Positions 10,537 to 18,095 of a DNA stretch of 64,000 bases are shown here, piece by piece. The notes below the pieces were generated by a model. It worked only from the letters and a program-made list of their open reading frames with translations, was not told where the DNA came from and searched no databases. The DNA is from Cyanobacterium sp. HL-69 (GTDB lineage Bacteria; Cyanobacteriota; Cyanobacteriia; Cyanobacteriales; Cyanobacteriaceae): NCBI GenBank assembly GCA_002813895.1, contig CP024912.1, positions 620,001 to 684,000 on the forward strand, in the 5' to 3' direction. Positions within the stretch are counted from its first letter, which is position 1, and the number at the start of each line of letters is the position of its first letter. The position numbers and the translations under genes were made by a program.

Positions 10537-10566
10537 CATTGCCTATTCCCTATTCCCCATTCCCTG
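10537..10566. repeat. Heptad repeat, TATTCCC units
   Basis: Four consecutive 7-bp units (cattgcc, tattccc, tattccc, cattccc) end a few bases before the ATG of the next gene, so the array occupies its leader. Confidence 0.7.
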
Positions 10567-10570
10567 ATTT

Positions 10571-11005
10571 ATGTTACATCACGTATCTATTCGCACTGCT
10601 AATATTTTAAGGGCGATCGCATTTTACCAATTATTAGGATTTTCGGTAAAAGAAAGATTTACCACAGGATATACCCTTGCCTGTTGGATGGAAGGGTTAA
10701 ACAGTCGCATCGAATTAATAGAAATCCCCGAACCAAAACCAGCCCGCGATGCCTTCGGAGATGAACATTATGTAGGTTACTATCATTTATCCTTTGACGT
10801 GGGTAACTATACCGATAGCTTACCCCAATGGTTAAACAACCTCACAGAAACATTTGTAGAAGAAAACAAAGCAAACCCCCAACAAATAAAGCCCCTCAAA
10901 ATTTTGTTACACCCCCAACAACAAATGATAGAAGATAAAGTTTTTGAAGTAGCCTTCATTGCCGACGATGACGGATTACCCATCGAATTATTATGTCAAT
11001 GCTGA
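10571..11005 (+). CDS. VOC (glyoxalase/dioxygenase) family protein
   Basis: A 144-residue single vicinal-oxygen-chelate protein. Candidate metal ligands are at the usual positions: His in LHHVSIRT near the N-terminus, Glu in IELIEIP, His in YYHLSFDV and Glu in LPIELL at the end. Length and ligand order are like glyoxalase I (lactoylglutathione lyase), but members of this superfamily also include fosfomycin and bleomycin resistance proteins, so substrate is undetermined. It converges with dnaJ across a hairpin. Confidence 0.8.
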   Translation: MLHHVSIRTANILRAIAFYQLLGFSVKERFTTGYTLACWMEGLNSRIELIEIPEPKPARDAFGDEHYVGYYHLSFDVGNYTDSLPQWLNNLTETFVEENKANPQQIKPLKILLHPQQQMIEDKVFEVAFIADDDGLPIELLCQC

Positions 11006-11023
11006 TAAAAAAATCACAATTTA

Positions 11024-11048
11024 GTCCCCCCGAATTAACAGGGGGCAA
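11024..11048. terminator. Bidirectional terminator between the VOC gene and dnaJ
   Basis: CCCCC (11026-11030) pairs with GGGGG (11041-11045) across a 10-nt loop. A-rich sequence flanks both sides, so a weak U-tract exists for either direction. The position between convergent genes supports this. Confidence 0.45.
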
Positions 11049-11069
11049 TAAAAGAGTAGATTAACCGAA

Positions 11070-12209
11070 TTATTTCTTATGGAAAATACTTTCCAAGAAA
11101 CCCTCAAAACCTCCCTTAGAAGTATGATCTCCTTTGATTTGAGCTAGTTTTTCTAGTAGATCTCTTTCCTCAGAACTAATTTTTGTCGGAATTTCCACAT
11201 GAACAGTTATTAAATGATCCCCTCTACTCACAGCATTTCCTAACTTTGGTACCCCCTTATCACGGAGAGTGGTCACAGTATCAGGCTGTAAACCAGCGGG
11301 AATGGTAATTTCCTCATGCCCATCGATGGTAGCAACCTTGAGACGGCAACCTAAAATCGCTTGTAAATAACTAATAGTAATCTCTGAGTAAATATTATTA
11401 CCATCGCGTTTAAATTGACTATCAGTTTCCACCGAGAGATAAACATACAAGTCTCCAGCAGGACCTCCACGGGTACCGGCATCCCCTTCCCCTGTCACCC
11501 TAAGACGAGTGCCATTATCTACCCCTGCAGGGATAGTAATTTTTAACTTTTTGTTTTGTTGTTTTCTACCTTGCCCACCGCAAGACTCACATTTTTCCTC
11601 AATAATTTGCCCCTCTCCGTTACAAGTAGGACATACCGTTACCTGAGCAAAACTACCAAAAGGAGTACGAGTAGCACGGCGCACCTGCCCCGCCCCATTA
11701 CAAGTAGGACAGGTTTTTACTCCACTACCTTTTTTCGCCCCCGTGCCGTCACACACCTCACAGGTTTCTAGGTGAGGGATTTTGATTTCTTTTTCACCAC
11801 CAAAAACCGCTTCACGGAATTTTAATCTTAAATCTAACCTGAGATCATCTCCTCTGGCAGGACCACGACGACGAGCGCCCGTAGTCGCACCACCACCGCC
11901 ACCAAAACCACCGCCAAAGAAGGTTTCAAATATATCGGCAAAACCACCCATATCATTAGGATCAAAGCCTGATGCCCCGGCACCAGCCCCACTTACTCCA
12001 GCTTCTCCGAAACGATCATAACGGGCTTTAGTTTCTGGCTCTGAAAGCACTTCATAGGCCTTATTTATCTCTTTAAATTTATCTTCTGCCCCCGGCTCTT
12101 TGTTTACGTCGGGATGATATTTCCGCGCTTGTTGTCGATAAGCTCTTTTTATTTCTTGTTTGGTTGCATCACGGGAGACTCCGAGGATTTGGTAATAATC
12201 GCCTGACAT
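11070..12209 (-). CDS. dnaJ: Molecular chaperone DnaJ (type I Hsp40)
   Basis: Co-chaperone that stimulates Hsp70 (DnaK) ATPase activity and delivers unfolded substrates. The domain order is complete: J domain (residues 1-70) with HPD at about 33-35, a Gly/Phe-rich linker (about 75-115) and four CxxCxGxG zinc-finger repeats ([32 protein letters not shown], about 148-215). The C-terminal substrate-binding domain follows. The 379-residue length is standard. No grpE or dnaK is adjacent. The strand is shared with the upstream tRNA-Leu. Confidence 0.96.
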   Translation of the reverse strand: MSGDYYQILGVSRDATKQEIKRAYRQQARKYHPDVNKEPGAEDKFKEINKAYEVLSEPETKARYDRFGEAGVSGAGAGASGFDPNDMGGFADIFETFFGGGFGGGGGATTGARRRGPARGDDLRLDLRLKFREAVFGGEKEIKIPHLETCEVCDGTGAKKGSGVKTCPTCNGAGQVRRATRTPFGSFAQVTVCPTCNGEGQIIEEKCESCGGQGRKQQNKKLKITIPAGVDNGTRLRVTGEGDAGTRGGPAGDLYVYLSVETDSQFKRDGNNIYSEITISYLQAILGCRLKVATIDGHEEITIPAGLQPDTVTTLRDKGVPKLGNAVSRGDHLITVHVEIPTKISSEERDLLEKLAQIKGDHTSKGGFEGFLESIFHKK

Positions 12210-12241
12210 ATTGCTTGGTTCTATTTTCGTGATTGGTCTGC

Positions 12242-12320
12242 TTTTTTTACACTATTGTTTAACATTCTACTAGATTGCCTTAACATTATGTTACTTTAAT
12301 CTAGTTTATGGTGTAAAAAA
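12242..12320. repeat. Nested inverted-repeat element between dnaJ and tRNA-Leu
   Basis: Three inverted repeats sit one inside another. Outer: TTTTTTACAC (to 12252) with GTGTAAAAAA (12311-12320). Middle: ACTAGATT (12269-12276) with AATCTAGT (12298-12305). Inner: TAACAT-T-ATGTTA (12281-12293). The whole could fold into one long AT-rich cruciform. It may be a miniature transposable element, or a tRNA terminator combined with the dnaJ leader. Confidence 0.55.
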
Positions 12321-12322
12321 GA

Positions 12323-12406
12323 TGCGCAAACCGGGACTTGAACCCGGAAGTCCTTAAGAACACTAGAATCTGAATCTAGCGCGTCTACCAATTCCGCCAC
12401 TTGCGC
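12323..12406 (-). tRNA. tRNA-Leu (anticodon CAG)
   Basis: An 84-nt class II tRNA with a long variable arm. Acceptor stem GCGCAAG (from 12406) pairs with TTTGCGC, discriminator A. The anticodon stem CTAGA/TCTAG encloses TTCAGAT, giving anticodon CAG. The T arm contains GGTTCAAGTCC. No encoded CCA. Confidence 0.95.
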
Positions 12407-12490
12407 CTTTAATTTCTAATAATAAAATATCTTACAGTTGTTGATCACTTTTTAGTTATTTTTTTCAGGAGCAAAGTAATTTGGTATTTA

Positions 12491-12985
12491 GAAGCTGTTT
12501 GAAAAGTCTTGGTGTAGAATATTTTGGTTAATAACTGAATGAAAAACATGACAAGATTATCATACGATACTGACCTCACTGATGACCAGTGGAAAATTTT
12601 AGAACCTTTAATTCTTCTGGCTAAAATTGGTGGGAGAAATCGTAGTTTGGACATCAGAGAAGTTCTAAATGGGATCTTTTATCTTGTTACTAACGGAATA
12701 AAATGGAGAGCGATGCCTCATGATTTTCTGAAGTGGCAGAGTGTTTAGAACATATCAAACGTACAGATTCAGACCCCTGTTTTAGTGTAGTTCCCAAAAA
12801 TGGATCGTAAAGAGAACTTATTCTTGGCTTAGTCACTACCGAAGATTGAGTAAAGACTATGAATTTTTGCCCATTACTAGTGAAATGATGATTTTTGCTT
12901 GTATGATTCATTTTATGGTCAGACGATTAGAACCTCAACCTTAAAATATTTAAATCTCTTTATAAGTAACTTTTCAAACAGGTTC
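12491..12985 (+). mobile_element. Decayed IS5-type insertion sequence
   Basis: Bounded by 17-bp inverted repeats, GAAGCTGTTTGAAAAGT (12491-12507) and the complement of GAACCTGTTTGAAAAGT (12969-12985), which differ at one position. The 495-bp interior holds only the two ends of a transposase gene. I see no clear target-site duplication. The right repeat overlaps the 3' end of the convergent radical-SAM gene, which takes its stop codon from inside it. Confidence 0.8.
12539..12944 (+). pseudogene. IS5-type transposase, internally deleted
   Basis: The N-terminal part (12539-12748) matches the helix-turn-helix region of IS5-type transposases (YDTDLTDDQWKILEPLI, then GIKWRAMPHDF). After about 50 nt the C-terminal end resumes in another frame (about 12805-12944), with [20 protein letters not shown]. 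The central part with the first catalytic aspartates is missing. In the C-terminal piece the usual V-E-R-T reads V-K-R-T, so the expected catalytic Glu is also lost. Not functional as it stands, although its ends could still be mobilised in trans. Confidence 0.85.
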
Positions 12986-14296
12986 TGAAACTACTTCCAT
13001 TAATTCCTTAATACCATTGACAGGAATTACTTTAACATGAAGTTTTTCTTCCAACTCTGCGATGGTGACGTCATCTAAAAATTTCGCCTCATCATGTTTT
13101 AACATTACCGAAGGCAAAAGAATCTTTTTCGTTAGTTTTTTTTCTGGTAATTTAGCCAATAAATCTTGCCCTGTAATTAAACCTGTTACTGTAATTTCTT
13201 GCCCCCAATAGTCACTATTTAAAGCCACTAAATTAACATTCAAATTCTCTACTTGGTTTAACTTCGCCACGAGGGGTTGAAAAGCCGTTTCCACTGCATT
13301 ACCCACAATCCAAGTATATTCCTGTGGCTGGGCAATTTTGGCAGGTAAATTTTCGTTAGCGATGGTTTCAAACTCCTTTAAAAATTGTCTAATTGAGCCT
13401 ACACCATTTCCAATTTGAGGATAGTCTTCGTAGTGGGATTCTGGGGGTAAATCTTCTTGGGCAATTAAAAACCATTCATCGGCCAACCAAGCAAAAGTAG
13501 AGCCACATTTTTCCCTAAATTTATCCTGTAAGGCTTGGACTTGTTTAATAACTTCTTTGGCTTTTTCTCGGCTAACGGGAATCAATTCATCTTCTTGGGG
13601 GCGAAATTTGGTTAAACCCACTGGCACAACAGCGGCACTAATTACCGCAGGAATTTCCCCTTGATGGAAGGAAAATAAATCGTTGAGGGTGGTTTCTAGG
13701 TGCTTACCGTCATTAATATTGGGGCATACGACCACTTGGGCATGGACTTGTAAACGTTTTTCTTGAAACCATGCTAAATTTTGCTTGATTTCCCCTGCCC
13801 GTTGATTTTTTAGTAGTCTAATTCTAATATCTGGCTCGGTGGCATGGACGGAAACATAAAGGGGAGAGAGGCGCATTTGTTCGATGCGATTCCATTCTCT
13901 GGTGGTTAAGTTTGTTAGGGTGAGATAACTACCATAAAGAAAACTGAGGCGATAATCATCGTCTTTGAGGTAGAGACTTTCTCTTTTCCCGTCAGGTTGT
14001 TGATCGATGAAGCAAAAGGGGCATTTATTGTTACACTGGATTAGCCCATCAAAGAGGGCATCTTCAAATTCTAAACCTAAGTTTTCGTCGTAGTCTTTTT
14101 CGATTTCTAGTAGGTGATTTTTGCCGTATTTATCGATAACTTCTAGTTCGAGATATTCATCGCTACAGAGAAATTGATAATCGATTAAGTCTCTTGGTTG
14201 CATTCCGTTGATGCTAACGATGGAGTCTCCTATTTCAAAGCCTATTTCTTCGGCAATGGATTGGGCAAGTATCTTACTAATACGGGCAGGTTTCAT
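12974..14296 (-). CDS. TIGR03279 family radical SAM protein (DUF512, PDZ-like N-terminus)
   Basis: A 440-residue protein. Residues 1-65 form a PDZ-like domain (IGDSIVSINGMQPRDLIDY). A CxxxCxxC iron-sulfur motif follows at Cys88, Cys92 and Cys95 (CNNKCPFC), as in radical SAM enzymes, and the C-terminal part is DUF512. This cyanobacterial family has been described as a putative Fe-S oxidoreductase; its reaction is unknown to me. The last codons (E-P-V-stop) lie within the inverted repeat of the neighbouring dead insertion sequence, so the native C-terminus may have been slightly altered. Start ATG 14296 opens into a spacer with heptad repeats. Confidence 0.85.
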   Translation of the reverse strand: MKPARISKILAQSIAEEIGFEIGDSIVSINGMQPRDLIDYQFLCSDEYLELEVIDKYGKNHLLEIEKDYDENLGLEFEDALFDGLIQCNNKCPFCFIDQQPDGKRESLYLKDDDYRLSFLYGSYLTLTNLTTREWNRIEQMRLSPLYVSVHATEPDIRIRLLKNQRAGEIKQNLAWFQEKRLQVHAQVVVCPNINDGKHLETTLNDLFSFHQGEIPAVISAAVVPVGLTKFRPQEDELIPVSREKAKEVIKQVQALQDKFREKCGSTFAWLADEWFLIAQEDLPPESHYEDYPQIGNGVGSIRQFLKEFETIANENLPAKIAQPQEYTWIVGNAVETAFQPLVAKLNQVENLNVNLVALNSDYWGQEITVTGLITGQDLLAKLPEKKLTKKILLPSVMLKHDEAKFLDDVTIAELEEKLHVKVIPVNGIKELMEVVSEPV

Positions 14297-14712
14297 ATTA
14301 ATTGATAATGGGTAATTGATAGTTAATAATGGAAGATTTATCAGTAAAAAACCGAGGGAAACTTAATTAACTCCTAATCGTCTATTGTACATTGTTTCAT
14401 TCTTGTCTTGGTTCACCCTCATCTTAATCCCCATGAAAAAAGGGGTTTTATCTATGGCTTTGTTGCATGAATGAGTAAGAAAAAAGGTTAGTTATATATA
14501 AAATGAAAAACTGTTTAATTTACCAGGAAGACAAACACAGGGAGGGAGTATCTCATTTAGGCAAAAACAAACAACAGTAATCCAAAACCCGTTCAAAAAT
14601 TTTTTATTGTTGAGGGTTATTTTGCTGTCAATAATTTGAAATTGACATATATGTTAGATTCAAAGAAGAAACCTTAAAAGTTTTCACAACATTTAGTGAG
14701 TAAAAAGCATTT
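14297..14712. other. Intergenic region upstream of the D27-like gene
   Basis: About 415 nt. It begins with degenerate heptad repeats (14300-14334). A short hairpin follows, CCCC (14429-14432) with GGGG (14442-14445) and a T run. The stretch GGCTTTGTTGCATGA (from about 14456) resembles insertion-sequence ends, but I find no partner repeat. No gene is visible. Confidence 0.5.
14300..14334. repeat. Heptad repeat, AATTGAT/AATGGGT units
   Basis: Five 7-bp units (aattgat, aatgggt, aattgat, agttaat, aatggaa) directly upstream of the radical-SAM gene start. Confidence 0.6.
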
Positions 14713-15396
14713 ATGAACCTAGGGGAAAAAAGCACTACTGCTAAAACCGTTTACCATGATAATTTTATTGATCGTTTATTTATCGCCTTCTTTTGCCGTA
14801 AAATGGCGATCGCACTGGGGACAACAACAACCCTAAAAGGCTATGATGCCTTTGTGGATTTATCTCAAAAAATGGTTCAAGGGCGAAATCCTCAAGAGCA
14901 ACAAGACTTAGTCGAAATAGTTCTAAAATCCTTGATACCATCTCCCATACTATACCTTACCCGTACTTTTGTTCCTGCCAATAAATGGGTATGTGAAGCC
15001 AATGCCAAGTTTGCCAAAATTTTATTTCCATGGTTAGTAGGGGTTTGTGAGTTACGAGAAGTAGAAATTGAAGACCAAAATAACCAAAAAATAGTACAAA
15101 ATAGTGGAGTACATATCAAAAAATGTCGCTATCTCGAACAAAGTGGCTGTGCAGCCATGTGTATTAATATGTGCAAGTTACCCACTCAAAAGTTTTTTAC
15201 CGAGTCTTTCGGCATTCCTGTCACCCTAACTCCCAATTTTGAAGACTTTAGTTGTGAAATGGTATTTGGACAAAATCCCCCTCCTTTCCATGAAGAAGAT
15301 GCGTCTCGTCAACCCTGTCTCAAAGAGGTATGTGATACTGCCGTAACTTCCTCCTTCAGTAAAAATATCTCCCCTTGCCCTAAAATAGCCAAGTAA
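14713..15396 (+). CDS. Beta-carotene isomerase D27-like protein (DUF4033)
   Basis: A 227-residue soluble protein resembling the DWARF27 family, iron-containing carotenoid cis-trans isomerases that in plants convert all-trans to 9-cis beta-carotene for strigolactone synthesis. The C-terminal DUF4033 region holds the Cys-rich block KCRYLEQSGCAAMCINMCK (about residues 136-154) and a second set CEMVFG...PCLKEVC near the end. Cyanobacteria do not make strigolactones as far as is established, so the role is probably in carotenoid isomer balance (inference). The gene stands alone, with the interrupted glycosyltransferase next on the same strand. Confidence 0.8.
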   Translation: MNLGEKSTTAKTVYHDNFIDRLFIAFFCRKMAIALGTTTTLKGYDAFVDLSQKMVQGRNPQEQQDLVEIVLKSLIPSPILYLTRTFVPANKWVCEANAKFAKILFPWLVGVCELREVEIEDQNNQKIVQNSGVHIKKCRYLEQSGCAAMCINMCKLPTQKFFTESFGIPVTLTPNFEDFSCEMVFGQNPPPFHEEDASRQPCLKEVCDTAVTSSFSKNISPCPKIAK

Positions 15397-15831
15397 CTCC
15401 TAGGGAATTATCCATTAATTTTATGGTCACAACTCATTTACCCATTTTCTCTGATAATCAAGAATGGCTGTCTTAATTTGACCAATAAGGGGGATAATTG
15501 TTAGTTAACGTTTATAAAGTATAGTAAAAGTTAACATTTAATTGAATGCACATTGCTTGGCTAGGGAAAAAAACACCTTTCTGTGGAAACGTGACATACA
15601 GCAGAGAAATTACTAATGCTTTGATGTCTAGGGGCTACAAGGTTAGTTTTCTCCATTTTGGTCAAGAAAATGATGATTCTATAGATGACCCTTACAATGC
15701 AGAGGTTAATTTACCTTTTATTTATAAATCTCAAATATATACCATTCCCACTCCTAAATCTAGTCAAATTTTATTACGATCGCTTCAGGAATTGCAACCC
15801 GATTTAGTCCATGCCTCCCTAGGGCGTGTCA

Positions 15832-16270
15832 TCAATTAAGCCATATAACGACTGCGGCTAGATAAATAGCACCAAGAAAATTTATTTTTCGTTTATCATA
15901 CCTAGTGGCTATGGCTCTATATTGTTTTAATCGGGCAAAAAAGTTCTCAATCAAATGTCTTGCTTGATATAAATACTTATCATATTCTCGTTGTTCTTTT
16001 CTATTTCTTTTTGGTGGAATAACCGCTATTTTATCCTGCTTCTTTAGCTTTTCCAGAACTCTTTCATCCGCATCATAACCTTTGTCCCCTAACAAAATAT
16101 CTGCCTTTATTTCTTTTAGTAAAACATCTGCACCGTCCAAATCACATTTTTGTCCTCCGGTGAGGAAAAAACCTGTAGGATTACCTAATGCGTCAACCGT
16201 AGTATGAATTTTTGTACTTAAACCTCCTTTACTTCGACCTATTGCTTCCTCGTTTTTATCCCCCCTTTTG
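15832..16270 (-). CDS. IS5-family transposase, downstream frame (OrfB, read by -1 frameshift)
   Basis: From the slippery run the -1 frame reads AKGGDKNEEAIGRSKGGLSTKIH and continues through ILLGDKGYDADE (second Asp of the DDE triad) to RHLIENFFARLKQYRAIATRYDK (catalytic Glu with the Y-R-E-K-like signature). An independent ATG at 16140 would only give 102 C-terminal residues, too few for a working enzyme. Both halves look intact, so the element is probably competent. Confidence 0.82.
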
Positions 16271-16598
16271 CACCAGCACTATGCTGGTGTGCTCTTACTA
16301 TGGTTGAATCAATCATGGCATATTCATCGTCACTATCTCCTGCCAAAATTTGAAAAACCTTTTCCCAGACACCTTTTTTATTCCAACGACTAAAACGAGT
16401 ATGAACCACTCGAAAATCACCAAATCGACTAGGTAAATCTCGCCAAGGAATACCAGCTCGATACCTGTACAATACCGCTTCGACAAAAAGTCGATTATCT
16501 TTGGCGGTGACTCCCACTGTACCAAATCGACCCGGTAATAAATCTTTAATTTTTTCCCATTGATCGTCTCTCAAACCATACCTGCGCATCTCTACCAT
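16239..16598 (-). CDS. IS5-family transposase, upstream frame (OrfA)
   Basis: Encodes 119 residues beginning MVEMRRYGLRDDQWEKI. It has the DUF4096-type helix-turn-helix region (about residues 5-85, with YRYRAGIPWRDLP) and the first catalytic segment, MIDSTIVRAHQHSAG, containing the first Asp of the DDE triad. The frame ends shortly after AAAAGGGGGG. A -1 slip there would continue into the downstream frame to give a full transposase of about 255 residues. Confidence 0.85.
   Translation of the reverse strand: MVEMRRYGLRDDQWEKIKDLLPGRFGTVGVTAKDNRLFVEAVLYRYRAGIPWRDLPSRFGDFRVVHTRFSRWNKKGVWEKVFQILAGDSDDEYAMIDSTIVRAHQHSAGAKGGIKTRKQ
16260..16286 (-). promoter_or_regulatory. Candidate programmed -1 frameshift site with adjacent hairpin
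   Basis: On the minus strand AAAAGGGGGG (16269-16260) lies where the two transposase frames join. Six bases or fewer upstream is a perfect stem, CCAGCA-TAG-TGCTGG (16286-16272). Slippage on A/G runs is known for IS5/IS427-type elements. The hairpin here is 5' of the slip site rather than the usual 3' position. Confidence 0.6.
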
Positions 16599-17759
16599 AT
16601 CCTCACTTTTGTCACAATTACTATCATCCTTATTTTATCTGTTATTCTCTTCTATTTGATGACACGCCCTAACCCTTTCTCCCCTAGATTTTAAGCTACC
16701 CGAAATTTGTCAACAACTCAATATTCCCCTCGTTGCTACCTTTCATCCCCCCTTCGATAGCCATTGGCGCAACATCAAATCTAGTACCCAATATCTAACC
16801 TATCAACTATACGCCCCCACTTTAGCTCGTTATGATAAGACCATTGTCTTTTCTCAATTACAACGGGATTTATTAATTAAGTTAGGAGTTGCTCCACAAA
16901 AACTGGCTATTATTCCCAATGGAGTCGATACGGACAAATATAAACCAGGACAGTCTTATTTTAAACAACAATTTCCAGACCATCATCTTTATGTGTATCA
17001 AGGTAGGGTAGCCGTAGAAAAAAATGTAGAATCTCTTTTGAAGGCTTGGAAATTATCTTCTCTCAAAAATGATAGTCGTTTATTAATCGTTGGTGATGGA
17101 CACCTTACCCCCAATCTTAAAGGTAATTATAACCAAGATGATGGCATTATATGGTTAGGAGCGATCGCCGATGAAACTAAACGTATCGATATACTAAGGG
17201 GAGCAGACGTATTTATCTTACCATCCTTAGTAGAAGGATTATCCCTTTCACTCCTAGAGGCCATGGCCTGTGGTTTAGCCTGTGTCGCCACCGATGCAGG
17301 TGCCGACGGAGAAGTATTAGCCAATGCAGGTATTATTCTTAGTACCCAAGGAGTCACCACCCAACTAAAAACCGTACTACCCATGTTTTCTCACCATCCA
17401 GAATTATCCTCCTTGTTAGGGAAAAAAGCCAGAGCAAGAATTTTAGAAAAATACACCCTTCACGATAACGTCACCAAATTAGAAAAACTCTATCTTAGTT
17501 TACACAATAGAATTCTCATATAAGACAAAAATTTCCAGCATTGCTTAGTCATGTTATGAAATATGATTGAATGACGCTAGAAATTGAGACATCAAAATAT
17601 TATCAGCATTGCCTGTTCTCTGCGGAGGTTTACTCCACAATTTTAATCAGCAAATAAAAACATTTTAATTCCTTATTCTTTATGCGATCGCCTGATTATT
17701 TATTTATATAAAATAAAAGATAATACTAAATCCCGTTTCAATAATATACTAATTAGGGC

Positions 17760-17801
17760 GGGGAACAGGGAACGGATAGTAATTGTTTATTGTCAATTGT
17801 T
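17760..17801. repeat. Heptad repeat, mixed GGGGAAC/AATTGTT units
   Basis: Six consecutive 7-bp units: ggggaac, agggaac, ggatagt, aattgtt, tattgtc, aattgtt. Two different unit types are joined in phase. Confidence 0.6.
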
Positions 17802-17896
17802 ACACGGTGAATAATAGTAAACTCTACTAATCGGATTTGGTATAAGTAGGTTGGCGAAATTAATTATAGCTGTTATTTTATTAAGACTCTTATAAA

Positions 17897-17916
17897 CAAG
17901 GGGTTTAAACCCCTTG
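17897..17916. repeat. 20-bp perfect palindrome
   Basis: CAAGGGGTTTAAACCCCTTG is fully self-complementary. It lies between convergent genes and could act as a terminator or be a REP-like dispersed palindrome. I see no second copy in this window. Confidence 0.6.
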
Positions 17917-18095
17917 CCTAAATCCATTTAATTATGCCTACTTACTTAACTAAAAATTGAGAAAAATAAATTGTAGTATATGTAAGTTTTGAATTCTCAA
18001 GAGTTATGTAATCAATTAATAGTAAGTAAAAATGGAAAGTGAAAAAAGAGGGTTAAGTAACCTGAGTTAGTTGATTGACTCTCTTGAATTTAGGC

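Larger units (their letters stand above)
15822..16669 (-). mobile_element. Intact IS5-family element (IS427-like group)
   Basis: An 848-bp element with terminal inverted repeats GGGCGTGTCATCAA at both ends and a TA target duplication (15820-15821 and 16670-16671). The transposase is encoded on the minus strand in two overlapping frames joined by a run of A and G. The TA target, GGGC-type ends and two-frame transposase fit the IS427-like group of IS5. The perfect target duplication and clean reading frames suggest recent insertion. Confidence 0.88.
15546..17523 (+). pseudogene. GT4-family glycosyltransferase interrupted by an insertion sequence
   Basis: The 5' part (15546-15821, 92 codons) and 3' part (16672-17523, 283 codons) form one family-4 glycosyltransferase. 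Removing 15822-16669 plus one TA copy joins ...DLVHASL to TLSPLDF... in frame and gives 375 residues, a normal length. The 5' part contains the GxxxY acceptor-side motif (FCGNVTYSREI). The 3' part has IIPNGVD, the donor-binding YQGRVAVEKNVESL and the E-x7-E motif (EGLSLSLLEAMACG). As it stands, the 5' piece terminates four codons into the element. The 3' piece could only restart at an internal codon such as 16993. Precise excision would restore the gene. Confidence 0.88.
17524..18095. other. Intergenic region between convergent glycosyltransferase and glucosidase genes
   Basis: About 570 nt without a supported gene. It contains one HIP1 site, a six-unit heptad repeat (17760-17801) and a 20-bp perfect palindrome (17897-17916). 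The rest is AT-rich. Confidence 0.6.

Noticed and set aside
14456-14475. Insertion-sequence end (GGCTTTGTTGCATGA)
   Set aside because: Resembles known ends, but no inverted partner or transposase piece is found within the region.
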